A DNA stretch of 42,930 bases from contig NZ_JAAKZY010000080.1 of NCBI RefSeq assembly GCF_011045015.1, positions 1-42,930 on the forward strand, given 5' to 3'. The number at the start of each line of letters is the position of its first letter. The stretch's first letter is position 1. Shown in pieces: positions 31,895-40,521 of this stretch. Source of the stretch: Streptomyces scabichelini (GTDB lineage Bacteria > Actinomycetota > Actinomycetes > Streptomycetales > Streptomycetaceae). The position numbers and the translations under genes were made by a program. The notes beneath the pieces are model-generated. The model searched no databases, was not told the origin of the DNA, and worked only from the letters and a program-made list of their open reading frames with translations.

Positions 31895-32806
31895 CTACGC
31901 CGCGACGAGATACGAGAAGACGGACTCGAGGGACTCGTCCGAGGGCGAGACCGTCAGCAGCCGGATGTCGTGGTCCCGGGCCACCCGCGGCAGCAGTGCC
32001 GTGAAGCGCCCGAAGTCGACCGCCTGGATGCGCAACGCGCCCTCCTGGAGGTCCACTTCGATGCCGGCGGTCGAGGGGTCGGCGATGAGGGCGGCCGCGA
32101 GCGCGCGGTCGTCGCTGGAGCGCACGAGGTAGCGGTGCGGGCGGTCGGTCATCAGTCGGCGGATGCGCCGGAAGTCGCCGCTCGCTGCGTGCCGTCCGGC
32201 GACGATCACCTCGATGTGCGAGGCGAGTTGCTCGACTTCTTCGAGGATGTGGGACGAGAACAGCACCGTGCGTCCCTCGTCTCCCATGCGGCGCAGCAGG
32301 TCCATCAGCTGCATGCGCTGGCGCGGGTCCATTCCGTTGAAGGGCTCGTCGAGCAGCAGCAGGGACGGCTCGTGGACGAGCGCGGAGGCCATCTTCACGC
32401 GCTGCCGCATGCCCTTGGAGTACGTCGAGATCTTCCGGTCCTGCGCGTACTCCATTTCGACGGTGGCGAGTGCCTTCTGGGCGGCCTTCTTGCCGAGGCC
32501 GTGCAACTCGGCGTTGGCGACGACGAATTCGCGGCCGGTGAGGAAGTCGTACATCGCCTCGCGTTCGGGGACGATGCCGATCTTCTTGTAGATCTGTTCG
32601 TTGCGCCAGGTCGGCTGTCCGTCGAGCGTGACGGAGCCCGTGGAGGGGGCCAGGAAGCCGCCCATCATGTTGATGAGGGTGGACTTTCCGGCGCCGTTCG
32701 GGCCGAGCAGGCCGGTGACGCCGGGGCCGATCGTCATGGTGATGTCGTTGACGGCGACCACGTTGCCGAACCAGCGCGAGACGTGGTCGATGTTGAGCGT
32801 GGTCAC
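31895..32806 (-). CDS. ABC transporter ATP-binding protein (second pair)
   Basis: The 303-aa ATPase has Walker A GPNGAGKST, the signature YSKGMRQRVKMA in the LSGGQ position and Walker B LLLLDEPFNGMDP, with His in SSHIL. An extra C-terminal domain (about residues 225-303) follows, as in ABC-2/natA-type exporters. GTG 32806 overlaps the upstream permease stop by 4 nt (GTGA). It drives the permease encoded downstream. Confidence 0.94.
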   Translation of the reverse strand: MTTLNIDHVSRWFGNVVAVNDITMTIGPGVTGLLGPNGAGKSTLINMMGGFLAPSTGSVTLDGQPTWRNEQIYKKIGIVPEREAMYDFLTGREFVVANAELHGLGKKAAQKALATVEMEYAQDRKISTYSKGMRQRVKMASALVHEPSLLLLDEPFNGMDPRQRMQLMDLLRRMGDEGRTVLFSSHILEEVEQLASHIEVIVAGRHAASGDFRRIRRLMTDRPHRYLVRSSDDRALAAALIADPSTAGIEVDLQEGALRIQAVDFGRFTALLPRVARDHDIRLLTVSPSDESLESVFSYLVAA

Positions 32807-33708
32807 AGTCCGACCTTTCGGTAGCGGCGCATCAGGAGGCCGTAGCAGCCGGCGATGAGGCCCAGGACGGCGAGGAGGTAGACGACGCCCTCGCCGTTCG
32901 ACGGGCCCACTGCTCCGGGGAACGAGGATGAGGCTCCGAGGAAGGCGGTCTGCACTCCATCGATGAGCGTGATGGGCGAGAAGAGGCCGAGCCAGGCGAT
33001 CGCGTCGGTGCTGTTCTGCTCGTACGCGATGGCCTGGACTGTGGAAACGGCTCCGTAGGAGATGGTCAGCGTGGCGATGACGGCCGCGATGCCGAAGCCG
33101 CGGCGCGGGGTGATCGCCGAGATGACCAGGCCGATGCCGGCGAAGAGCAGTGAAAGCAGTGCCACGGAGACGAGCCCCTGTGCGAATCCCTTGGTCTGGT
33201 CGGCGAAGTCGAGTTTGGCCAGCAGTGCGCCCACATAGAGCACGAGCAGCGGTGCGGCGGTGAGGATGAACATCGCCGAGGCCAGTGCCGCGTACTTGGC
33301 GCGGACGTAGTCGGCCGTCTCGATGGGGCGCGAGAAGTACAGCGGTACGGTCTTGAAGCGCAGGTCGCGCGAGACGGACTGCGGTGCCTGCGAGGCCACG
33401 TACAGGCCGATGACCGCCTGCAGGAAGATCGCATAGCGCGTGTAGTCGACCGGCAGATCCTTCGCCGTGGTGGCGACCGCGACGGCCACCATGATGGCCG
33501 CGGGCACGCACATCACCACGAAGAGCAGCATCGGCAGGACCTTGGACTTGGCCGAGCGACCGAGGCCGTACGCGCCGCGCAGGGACTGCGAGTAGAGCGA
33601 GCGGCGGGCGTATGCGCGGCCCAGGCGCGGGCCGTCGTAGTTGCGGTAGCCGATGTTGTGGATCCGGGTCTGCTCGCCTGCCCGGGCCGGGGTCTGCTCA
33701 ACCGCCAT
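32803..33708 (-). CDS. ABC-2 type permease (first pair)
   Basis: The 301-aa permease starts MAVEQTPARAGEQTRIHNIGYRNYDGPRLGR, a charged N-terminus, and then six membrane segments (first VLPMLLFVVMCVPAAIMVAVAV). It shares the ABC-2 loop type (RDLRFKTVPLYFSRPIETADYVRAK). ATG 33708 overlaps the end of the upstream ATPase gene by 11 nt. It probably forms an exporter with the 33698-34678 ATPase. Confidence 0.9.
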   Translation of the reverse strand: MAVEQTPARAGEQTRIHNIGYRNYDGPRLGRAYARRSLYSQSLRGAYGLGRSAKSKVLPMLLFVVMCVPAAIMVAVAVATTAKDLPVDYTRYAIFLQAVIGLYVASQAPQSVSRDLRFKTVPLYFSRPIETADYVRAKYAALASAMFILTAAPLLVLYVGALLAKLDFADQTKGFAQGLVSVALLSLLFAGIGLVISAITPRRGFGIAAVIATLTISYGAVSTVQAIAYEQNSTDAIAWLGLFSPITLIDGVQTAFLGASSSFPGAVGPSNGEGVVYLLAVLGLIAGCYGLLMRRYRKVGL

Positions 33709-34678
33709 GGCCGACCGCCTCCTTCCGCTCTTCGTCCCGCGCTTCGTCGGCGTCCTTGAAGACCTCCGAGATGTGGTGCCTGCGCTGTTCCATGCGGACC
33801 AGGCCGAGGCCGAGGTCGGCGACAACGTCGCGTACGAGGTCGTACGTCTCCTCGCCGTCAGCCGTGAGCAGCAGGATGTGGCCGGCGCCCGGCAGGCCGC
33901 TGCCGTCGTGGGTGTCGATCCCGCGCGCGTGCAGCACGTCGCGCACCGCGCGGGTGCCGTCCGGGTGGTCTTCGGTGTCGGTGACCTCGATCGCGAGGGT
34001 CGTCGTGGTCTGGGTGAAGTCCGTGGTGGAGCTGGACCGCAGGAGCTTGCCGCCGTCGATGACGACGACGTGGTCGCAGGTGCGCTCCAACTCGCCCAGC
34101 AGGTGCGAGGTGACCAGGACCGAGATGCCGAAGTCGGTGTGGATACGGCGGATCAGGCCGAGCATCTCGTCACGGCCGCCGGGGTCGAGGCCGTTGGTCG
34201 GCTCGTCGAGGAAGACCAGCTGGGGGTCGTGGACGAGGGCCTGCGCGAGCTTGACGCGCTGCTTCATGCCGGTCGAGTAGCCGCCGATAGGGCGATAGCG
34301 CTCTTCGTACAGGCCGACGTGGCGCAGCGTGTCCGCGGTGCGCTCGCGGGCCGCCGCAGGGGGCAGGCCGGACATGCGCGCCATGTGGACGACGAACTCG
34401 GTGGCGGAGACGTCGGGCGGCAGGCAGTCGTGCTCGGGCATGTACCCGACGCGCTCGCGGATGTCGCCGCCCTTGGTGGCGACGTCGAGGCCGAGCACTT
34501 CGGCACGGCCCTCCGTGGCGGGGGACAGACCCAGCAGGATCTTGATCAGTGTGGACTTGCCGGCTCCGTTGGCTCCGACGAGTCCCGTCACACCGGGCCC
34601 GACGTCCAGGGACAGCCGGTCAAGCGCGGTCACCCTCGGGAACCGCTTGCTCAGGGTTTCGGTCGCGATCACAGTCAC
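33698..34678 (-). CDS. ABC transporter ATP-binding protein (first pair)
   Basis: The 326-aa ATPase shows Walker A GANGAGKST, signature YSTGMKQRVKLA, Walker B LVFLDEPTNGLDP and His in TSHLL. A C-terminal extension of about 100 residues follows. The GTG at 34678 has a TACTTT box (34690-34685 on the minus strand) 6 nt upstream and no ribosome site, so it may be leaderless. It opens the operon of two ATPase/permease pairs. Paired ABC-2 systems like this often export lipids or drugs; the cargo here is unknown. Confidence 0.93.
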   Translation of the reverse strand: MTVIATETLSKRFPRVTALDRLSLDVGPGVTGLVGANGAGKSTLIKILLGLSPATEGRAEVLGLDVATKGGDIRERVGYMPEHDCLPPDVSATEFVVHMARMSGLPPAAARERTADTLRHVGLYEERYRPIGGYSTGMKQRVKLAQALVHDPQLVFLDEPTNGLDPGGRDEMLGLIRRIHTDFGISVLVTSHLLGELERTCDHVVVIDGGKLLRSSSTTDFTQTTTTLAIEVTDTEDHPDGTRAVRDVLHARGIDTHDGSGLPGAGHILLLTADGEETYDLVRDVVADLGLGLVRMEQRRHHISEVFKDADEARDEERKEAVGHGG

Positions 34679-34795
34679 GCTTCGAAAGTAGTGGCGCAGG
34701 CCACAGCGGTGCGTCACCCCAGGGAGCTGTATCGGTGTCACTCTCCGGTATTACGGGCCCGTAAGGGTCCCCCTGAAGTCGAACAGCCGGGGCGG

Positions 34796-34822
34796 TCATC
34801 CACATCGGACGGGTTGTCCACA
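34796..34822 (+). promoter_or_regulatory. Two DnaA boxes
   Basis: A perfect TTGTCCACA lies at 34814-34822 and a one-mismatch TCATCCACA at 34796-34804. They are in the intergenic region between the divergent ABC operon and the hydrolase-SDR gene. Confidence 0.5.
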
Positions 34823-34927
34823 GGCTCCGCTCACGCCTGTTGACGCGGCTTCCAACAATTGCCACATTCGTCAGGGCCCGGCACGCAGCCGCTGACGGGC
34901 CGGGTCGGCATGCGTGAGGGGGATCGC

Positions 34928-36718
34928 GTGAGCAAGATGGATCCGGTGACGGGTCAGGGTCTGCTCAAGGGAGCGCGTGAGCGCTGGGTGCGTACGGGCG
35001 GGGTCGAGCTGTGCGTCGCCGAGCTGGGCGACCCGTCGCAGCCCACGGTGCTGCTCGTCCACGGCTATCCGGACACCAAGGAGGTGTGGTCGGAGGTCGC
35101 GGCACGCCTCGCGGAGCTCCAGGGATTTCACGTGGTGCTGTACGACGTCCGGGGGCACGGCAGGTCGACGGCCCCGCGGCCGCTGCGCGGCGGGTTCACG
35201 CTGGAGAAGCTGACGGACGACTTCCTCGCGGTCGCGGACGCGGTCAGCCCGGACCGGCCGGTGCATCTGGTCGGGCATGACTGGGGCTCGGCCCAGTGCT
35301 GGGAGTTCGTCACGGTCGAGCGGACCGAGGGGAGGATCGCCTCCTTCACATCGATGTCGGGCCCGTCCCTGGACCACTTCGGGCACTGGATCAAGAAGCG
35401 CATGGCCCGCCCGACCCCGCGCAGGGCCGGTCAGCTCCTCGGCCAGGGCGCCAAGTCCTGGTACATCTACCTGCTGCACACCCCCGTCCTGCCGGAGCTC
35501 GTCTGCCGTGGCCCGCTCGGCAGGCAGTGGCCGAAGATCCTTCGGCGGATCGAGAAGATTTCCACGGACGACTACCCGACCGCCTCGCTGCCCTCGGACG
35601 CGGCACACGGCGTGTGGTTGTACCGGGACAACGTCCGGGCGCGCCTGCGCAACCCGCGCCCGGACGCGTACGCACACGCGCCCGTGCAGCTCATCACGCC
35701 CTTGAAGGACGCCTTCCTGTCCGAGCGGCTCTACGACGAATTGGAGCAGTGGGCCCCGCAGCTGGTCCGGCGCACGCTCCCGGCCAAGCACTGGATCCCG
35801 CGCACCCGGCCGGATCAGCTGGCGACCTGGATCACCGAGTTCGTGACGTCCGCCGAGGGCGGGAGGCCCGCGCCGGTGGCGACAGGCAAGTACGCGGACC
35901 GGTTCGGCGGGCAGCTGGTACTGGTCACCGGGGCGGGCAGCGGCATCGGGCGGGCCACGGCCTTGGCGTTCGCGGAGTCCGGCGCGCGCGTGGTGGCCGT
36001 CGACCGGCACGCGGAGAGCGCGGTCCGCACCGCGGAGCTGTCCCGTCTGGGCGGTGCCCCCAAGGCCTGGGCCGAGACGGTCGACGTCTCCGACGAGCGG
36101 GCCATGGAGGAGTTCGCCGACAAGGTCGCCGCCGAGTACGGGGTGGTGGACGTGCTGGTGAACAACGCCGGGATCGGGCTCTCCGGCTCGTTCTTCGACA
36201 CCACCGCGGAGGACTGGAAGAAGGTCCTCGACGTCAACCTGTGGGGCGTGATCCACGGCTGCCGGCTCTTCGGCAAGCAGATGGCCGAGCGCGGGCAGGG
36301 CGGTCACATCGTCAACATCGCGTCGGCTGCGGCGTATCTGCCCTCGAAGGCACTGCCCGCCTACAGCACCTCCAAGGCGGCCGTGCTGATGCTCAGCGAG
36401 TGCCTGCGCGCGGAGCTGGCGGGCCAGGGCATCGGCGTCTCGGCGATCTGCCCGGGCTTCGTCAACACCAACATCACCTCGACCGCGCACTTCGCGGGCG
36501 TCGACGCCGACGAGGAGAAACGGCGCCAGAAGAAGACCGCACGGCTGTACGGGCTGCGGAACTACCCACCGGAGAAGGTGGCCGACGCCGTCCTGCGCGC
36601 CGTCGTCCGCAACCAGCCCGTGGTGCCCGTGACCCCCGAAGCCCGCGGCGCCCGCCTGATGTCCCGCTTCACGCCCAGGGTGCTGCGCGTGATCGGACGA
36701 ATAGAGCCACGGCTGTGA
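34928..36718 (+). CDS. Alpha/beta-hydrolase-SDR fusion protein
   Basis: The 596-aa protein joins two enzyme domains. Residues about 15-310 are an alpha/beta-hydrolase of the epoxide-hydrolase type (VLLVHGYPDTKEVW oxyanion region, nucleophile elbow VGHDWGSAQ with Asp rather than Ser, and late His in AKHWIPRTRPDQ). Residues about 325-596 are a short-chain dehydrogenase (TGAGSGIGRATALAF, NNAGIG, catalytic Tyr-Lys in YSTSKAA, and CPGFVNT). A lipid or alkyl-epoxide substrate is plausible but unproven. GTG 34928 follows GAGGGGGA (34916-34923); upstream in-frame starts lack a ribosome site. The gene is single, diverging from the ABC operon. Confidence 0.93.
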   Translation: MSKMDPVTGQGLLKGARERWVRTGGVELCVAELGDPSQPTVLLVHGYPDTKEVWSEVAARLAELQGFHVVLYDVRGHGRSTAPRPLRGGFTLEKLTDDFLAVADAVSPDRPVHLVGHDWGSAQCWEFVTVERTEGRIASFTSMSGPSLDHFGHWIKKRMARPTPRRAGQLLGQGAKSWYIYLLHTPVLPELVCRGPLGRQWPKILRRIEKISTDDYPTASLPSDAAHGVWLYRDNVRARLRNPRPDAYAHAPVQLITPLKDAFLSERLYDELEQWAPQLVRRTLPAKHWIPRTRPDQLATWITEFVTSAEGGRPAPVATGKYADRFGGQLVLVTGAGSGIGRATALAFAESGARVVAVDRHAESAVRTAELSRLGGAPKAWAETVDVSDERAMEEFADKVAAEYGVVDVLVNNAGIGLSGSFFDTTAEDWKKVLDVNLWGVIHGCRLFGKQMAERGQGGHIVNIASAAAYLPSKALPAYSTSKAAVLMLSECLRAELAGQGIGVSAICPGFVNTNITSTAHFAGVDADEEKRRQKKTARLYGLRNYPPEKVADAVLRAVVRNQPVVPVTPEARGARLMSRFTPRVLRVIGRIEPRL

Positions 36719-36728
36719 GGAGAAGGGC

Positions 36729-36760
36729 GGCGAAGGCTGAGGAAGGCGAAGGCTGAGGAA
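36729..36760. repeat. 16-bp tandem repeat
   Basis: GGCGAAGGCTGAGGAA occurs twice head to tail at 36729-36744 and 36745-36760, directly after the SDR gene and before a DnaA-box cluster. It is too short to be an iteron array. Confidence 0.7.
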
Positions 36761-36781
36761 AACGTCGGCAAGGAAGGAGAG

Positions 36782-36836
36782 TTGTCCACAGGTAACATCA
36801 ACTTGCCCTGTGGATAACGCACTTGGCTGTGGATCA
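36782..36836. promoter_or_regulatory. Cluster of three DnaA boxes
   Basis: TTGTCCACA lies at 36782-36790 (plus), TTATCCACA at 36809-36817 (minus) and TGATCCACA at 36828-36836 (minus, one mismatch). Three boxes within 55 nt is a tight cluster. It lies between the SDR and kptA genes. Confidence 0.6.
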
Positions 36837-36872
36837 AACCTCGGCACCAAAATTTAATGCGTGATCAGCGTC

Positions 36873-36891
36873 TCGCCAGGCACTCTGGCGA
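36873..36891 (+). promoter_or_regulatory. Hairpin just before the kptA start codon
   Basis: TCGCCAG (36873-36879) pairs perfectly with CTGGCGA (36885-36891) across a 5-nt loop. The stem ends 1 nt before the ATG at 36893, where it would mask the start or act as an operator. No ribosome site is seen between them. Confidence 0.5.
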
Positions 36892-36892
36892 A

Positions 36893-37456
36893 ATGAACGA
36901 ATCCGAGCTGGAGGAACGGCGCACCGTGAAGGTGTCGAAGTACCTCTCCAAACACCTGCGGCATCAGCCCGAGAGAATCGGGCTCACGCTCGACGAGGGC
37001 GGCTGGGTCGAGATCGAGACGCTGATGGCCGCGGCGGCCGCGCACGGCTTCCGGTTCACTCGCGAAGAACTCGATCACGTGGTGGCCACCAACGACAAGC
37101 GGCGCTTCGCGATCGAGGGCACCCGGATCCGTGCCAGCCAGGGCCATTCTGTCGAGGTCGACCTCGGACTGCCCCCGGCGACACCGCCCGCGTACCTCTA
37201 CCACGGGACCGTCGCCCGCAACCTGGACGCGATCCGCGCCGAGGGTCTGAGGCCCATGAACCGGCACGACGTGCATCTCTCGCCGGACCGCGAGACCGCG
37301 ACTCGCGTCGGAGCCCGTCGCGGCCGCCCCGTCGTGCTCTCCGTGGACGCCGCCGCCATGCACCGCGGCGGCCACGTCTTCAGGGTCAGCGCCAACGGCG
37401 TCTGGCTCACGGCCGCCGTGCCGCCCCGCTACCTGCGGTTTCCCGGCCCGCACTGA
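36893..37456 (+). CDS. kptA: RNA 2'-phosphotransferase (Tpt1/KptA family)
   Basis: KptA moves an RNA 2'-phosphate to NAD, forming ADP-ribose cyclic phosphate and nicotinamide. The 187-aa protein has the N-terminal winged-helix block (RTVKVSKYLSKHLRHQPERIGLTLDEGGWVEI) with the conserved Arg/His set. The NAD-binding half follows (AYLYHGTVARNLDAIRAEGLRPMNRHDVHLS and VGARRGRPVVLSVDA). The ATG at 36893 is the family start. Bacteria lack the tRNA splicing that generates the usual substrate, so its job here is unclear. The 5' hairpin and neighbouring DnaA boxes are noted separately. Confidence 0.93.
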   Translation: MNESELEERRTVKVSKYLSKHLRHQPERIGLTLDEGGWVEIETLMAAAAAHGFRFTREELDHVVATNDKRRFAIEGTRIRASQGHSVEVDLGLPPATPPAYLYHGTVARNLDAIRAEGLRPMNRHDVHLSPDRETATRVGARRGRPVVLSVDAAAMHRGGHVFRVSANGVWLTAAVPPRYLRFPGPH

Positions 37457-37488
37457 CCCGTCGTGCCGGCGCGCGTCCAGGCTGCGCT

Positions 37489-37494
37489 TAGGCT
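37489..37494 (+). promoter_or_regulatory. Leaderless -10 box of the LLM-type gene (TAGGCT)
   Basis: TAGGCT ends 7 nt before the ATG at 37502, with no ribosome site, so a leaderless transcript is likely. Confidence 0.45.
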
Positions 37495-37501
37495 CTGTGC
37501 C

Positions 37502-38404
37502 ATGAGTCTGCGCCTGAGCACCGTGATCCTGCCGTATCTCCGCTGGCATGAGGGAGGGCGTTCCGCGTGGCAGCGCGCGGAGCAGCTGGGCTTCCACACG
37601 GCGTTCACGTACGACCATCTGTCGTGGCGGACGTTCCGCGAGGGTCCGTGGTTCGGCGCCGTGCCGACACTGACGGCCGCCGCGGGCGCCACCGACCGTC
37701 TGCGCCTCGGCACGCTGGTGACCTCGCCGAACTTCCGGCACCCGGTGACCCTCGCCAAGGAGCTGATCTCGCTCGACGACATCTCCGGTGGCCGCGTCAC
37801 CCTTGGCATCGGCGCGGGCGGCAAGGGCTTCGACGCCAAGGCACTCGGCCAGGAACCGTGGACGCCGCGCGAGCGGGCCGACCGCTTCGGGGAGTTCGTG
37901 CCGCTGCTGGACCGGCTGCTCACCGAGGACTCCGTCTCGTACGACGGCCGGTTCTACTCGGCGTACGAGGCCTTCAACATCCCCGGCTGCGTCCAGCGCC
38001 CCCGGCTGCCCTTCGCGGTGGCCGCCACCGGGCCGCGCGGGCTGAAGCTCGCCGCCCGGTACGGGCAGGCGTGGGTGACGACGGGCGACCCGAAGCTGTT
38101 CGAGACGGGCACTGCGGAGCAGTCGGTTCAAGCCCTTCGCGGACAGGCCGAGAAGCTGGCCGCCGCGTGCGACGCGGTCGGCCGTGACGCCGACGAGCTC
38201 GACAAGATCCTGCTCACCGGTTTCACCCCGGACCGCGGCCGTCCGTTGGAGTCCCTCGACGCGTTCGTCGACTTCGCCGGCAAGCACAGGGAACTCGGCT
38301 TCACGGACATCGTGATCCACTGGCCCATCCCGGACTCGGACTTCGCGGCGGACGAGAAGGTCTTCGAGCAGATCGCGATGGAGGCGCTCGGGCAGCTGGG
38401 CTGA
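37502..38404 (+). CDS. LLM-class F420-dependent oxidoreductase
   Basis: The 300-aa protein is a luciferase-like flavin/F420 enzyme with a TIM barrel. Characteristic strings are AEQLGFHTAFTYDHLSW near the N-terminus, RLRLGTLVTSPNFRHPVTLAKE, and DDISGGRVTLGIGAGG, the cofactor-binding loop. Actinobacterial members mostly use coenzyme F420; the substrate is unknown. ATG 37502 is supported by the -10 box 7 nt upstream. There is no obvious operon with the kptA gene 45 nt upstream. Confidence 0.9.
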   Translation: MSLRLSTVILPYLRWHEGGRSAWQRAEQLGFHTAFTYDHLSWRTFREGPWFGAVPTLTAAAGATDRLRLGTLVTSPNFRHPVTLAKELISLDDISGGRVTLGIGAGGKGFDAKALGQEPWTPRERADRFGEFVPLLDRLLTEDSVSYDGRFYSAYEAFNIPGCVQRPRLPFAVAATGPRGLKLAARYGQAWVTTGDPKLFETGTAEQSVQALRGQAEKLAAACDAVGRDADELDKILLTGFTPDRGRPLESLDAFVDFAGKHRELGFTDIVIHWPIPDSDFAADEKVFEQIAMEALGQLG

Positions 38405-38500
38405 TGTTCTTCCGGGGCCCGGGGGACGCATGGCACCACAGATGAGGACGCGGGGCCCTCAGATGTGCGGTCTGCCACAGAGCCGCGTGGCCATATGCGG

Positions 38501-38506
38501 GACAAT
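38501..38506 (+). promoter_or_regulatory. Leaderless -10 box of the second HAD gene (GACAAT)
   Basis: GACAAT ends 6 nt before the GTG at 38513. It keeps the A2 and T6 of the TANNNT consensus but has G at position 1, so it is a weaker match. Confidence 0.35.
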
Positions 38507-38512
38507 GGCGGC

Positions 38513-39382
38513 GTGACCTCAGCGACCCGCCGGCCCCAGACCCCGGCCTCCACCCTCCCGCCCCGGCTGATCGCCACGGATCTGGACGGCACCCTGCTGC
38601 GCGACGACAAGTCCGTCTCGCAGCGCACGGTCGCCGCACTGGCCGCCGCCGAGGAGGCCGGCATCGAGGTCTTCTTCGTCACCGGCCGCCCGGCCCGCTG
38701 GATGGACGTCGTCAGTGACCATGTCCACGGCCACGGCCTGGCCATCTGCGGGAACGGCGCCGCCGTGGTCGATCTGCACGGCGGCCCCGGCAGTCACCGC
38801 TTCGTCAAGATCCGCGAGTTGGCGCGCGAGAACGCCCTCGAGGCTGTCCAGCTGCTGCGCGAGGCGGCGCCCGGGACCGTGTACGCCGTCGAGCAGACGT
38901 ACGGCTTCCACCAGGAGCCCGCGTATCCGAAGCTGCACATGGAGATCCCCGACAACCTCGCCCCCGCCGAGAAACTCCTGGCACCGGACGCCGCCGACGC
39001 CGACGAACCGGTACTCAAGATCCTCGCGTACCACCACGAGATGGATCCCGACGCCTTCCTCACCCTCGCCCGCCTCGCCGTCGGCGACCGGGCCACCATC
39101 ACCCGCTCCAGCCCGAGCGCCCTGCTGGAGATCAGCGGCCCCGGCGTCTCCAAGGCCAGCACGCTCGCGCTGTGCTGCGCCGAGCGCGGCATCTCGCACG
39201 AGGAGGTCGTCGCCTTCGGGGACATGCCGAACGACGTGGAGATGCTCACCTGGGCAGGCACGTCGTACGCGATGGGCAACGCGCACCCCGACGTGATCGC
39301 CGCGGCCTCAGGGCGCACCGTCGCCAACAACGATGACGGGGTGGCGGTCGTGATCGAACGAATACTCGCGGAGCGGCGGTAA
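38513..39382 (+). CDS. HAD-superfamily Cof-like phosphatase (paralogue)
   Basis: The 289-aa type IIB HAD hydrolase has motif I DLDGTLLRDDK, motif II FVTGRPARW, a Lys in GVSKASTLAL and motif IV FGDMPNDVEMLTW. It probably acts on a small phosphorylated metabolite. GTG 38513 is chosen because of the -10 box 6 nt upstream. The gene is convergent with the M23 peptidase gene and separated by only 5 bp. It is a paralogue of the gene at 29585-30397. Confidence 0.92.
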   Translation: MTSATRRPQTPASTLPPRLIATDLDGTLLRDDKSVSQRTVAALAAAEEAGIEVFFVTGRPARWMDVVSDHVHGHGLAICGNGAAVVDLHGGPGSHRFVKIRELARENALEAVQLLREAAPGTVYAVEQTYGFHQEPAYPKLHMEIPDNLAPAEKLLAPDAADADEPVLKILAYHHEMDPDAFLTLARLAVGDRATITRSSPSALLEISGPGVSKASTLALCCAERGISHEEVVAFGDMPNDVEMLTWAGTSYAMGNAHPDVIAAASGRTVANNDDGVAVVIERILAERR

Positions 39383-39387
39383 CGCGC

Positions 39388-40434
39388 CTAGAGCTGCACC
39401 CCGCGCTCGGCCAGCCACCCCAGCGGATCCACACCCGACCCGTGATACGGCGTCAGGCGCACCTCGAAGTGCAGATGCGGTCCGGTCGAGTTGCCGGTCG
39501 TGCCCGACTGGCCGACCCACTGCCCGGGTACCACCCGCTCCCCCTGATCGACGGCGACGGCCGCGAGGTGTGCGTACTGCGTGTAGTAGCCGCCGGGGTG
39601 CCGCACCACGACCTCGATGCCGAACGGGCCGCCGCACGCCACCTTCACCACCTTCCCCTCGCCCACCGACCGCACCGGCGTGCCGATGTCCACCGCGAAG
39701 TCCTGCCCGGTGTGCCGGCTCGCCCACCGCTCGCCGCCGCTGCCGAAGCCCGCGGAGAGTTCGTACGTCTCCACCGGCGCGACCCACGCCTGCGTGCGGC
39801 TCGTCTCCGGCTGGTCGAGCCGGACGGCACCGCGGCACGCGCCCGCGGCGACCGAGGCGTCCGCCTGCCCTTGAAGCGTCGACTGCGCCGCTTCGAGCTT
39901 CTGCTCGATCCCCTGCTTCATCTCGGCGAGCTGGGCGTTGCGCTGTTCCAGCTCCTGCCAGGCCTGCGCGGCCTTCGCCTCGTCGGCGGCGAGCCGTGCC
40001 TCGGCGCGGCGGCTCTTGGTGACGGCGTTGTTGACCGCAAGGTCCGCCTGCCACACGGCACGCTGACCGCGCATCAGCTCCTCGGGGCTGTCCGCGAGCA
40101 GCATCTGCGCGGTGTGCGGAAGCCCACCCCCGCTGCGGTACTGGGCGCGCGCGATGCGGCCGAGATCCCCGCGCAGCACGGCGATGCCCCGCCGTTCCCG
40201 CGCGAGCAGCCGCTCCAGCCGCTCCGCCCGGGCCCGCTGCACCTCGGCTTCCCTGCGCCCCTCCTCGTACTGCCGTGTCGTGACGGACGCCTCCTCGAAC
40301 AGCCGCACCACCTCGGCGCTGACGCCACCGGGGCCGTCGCCGTCACCGGTGGCCGCCGTGGGCCGGGCCGTCAGGACGGCCAGCGCACACAGCAGCGCCG
40401 GTACGAGCAGGGGATGGCGGCGAGGTGAGCGCAT
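39388..40434 (-). CDS. M23 (LytM-type) peptidase with coiled coil
   Basis: The 348-aa secreted protein has a signal peptide (residues about 1-29, PLLVPALLCALAVLTARPTAA), then a long coiled coil (about 45-195, EEGRREAEVQRARAERLERLLARE and AKAAQAWQELEQRNAQLAEM). The C-terminal M23 domain (about 225-345) has zinc ligands in SRHTGQDFAVD and the HLHFEV motif. It resembles EnvC/NlpD-like factors that activate or perform cell-wall cutting. All zinc ligands are present, so it may be active. ATG 40434 gives the signal peptide. Confidence 0.93.
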   Translation of the reverse strand: MRSPRRHPLLVPALLCALAVLTARPTAATGDGDGPGGVSAEVVRLFEEASVTTRQYEEGRREAEVQRARAERLERLLARERRGIAVLRGDLGRIARAQYRSGGGLPHTAQMLLADSPEELMRGQRAVWQADLAVNNAVTKSRRAEARLAADEAKAAQAWQELEQRNAQLAEMKQGIEQKLEAAQSTLQGQADASVAAGACRGAVRLDQPETSRTQAWVAPVETYELSAGFGSGGERWASRHTGQDFAVDIGTPVRSVGEGKVVKVACGGPFGIEVVVRHPGGYYTQYAHLAAVAVDQGERVVPGQWVGQSGTTGNSTGPHLHFEVRLTPYHGSGVDPLGWLAERGVQL

Positions 40435-40521
40435 GACACGGATCGTGTCCCGCGCCGGGGGCGCGGGCCTGTTCAAGGCGTACGCCTGGGGGACCGAATG
40501 CCACGGACGGACCACCGCACT

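Noticed and set aside
34871..36850. Minus-strand open frame of about 660 codons over the hydrolase-SDR gene
   Set aside because: It is the reverse complement of a clear enzyme fusion, and its translation is low-complexity.
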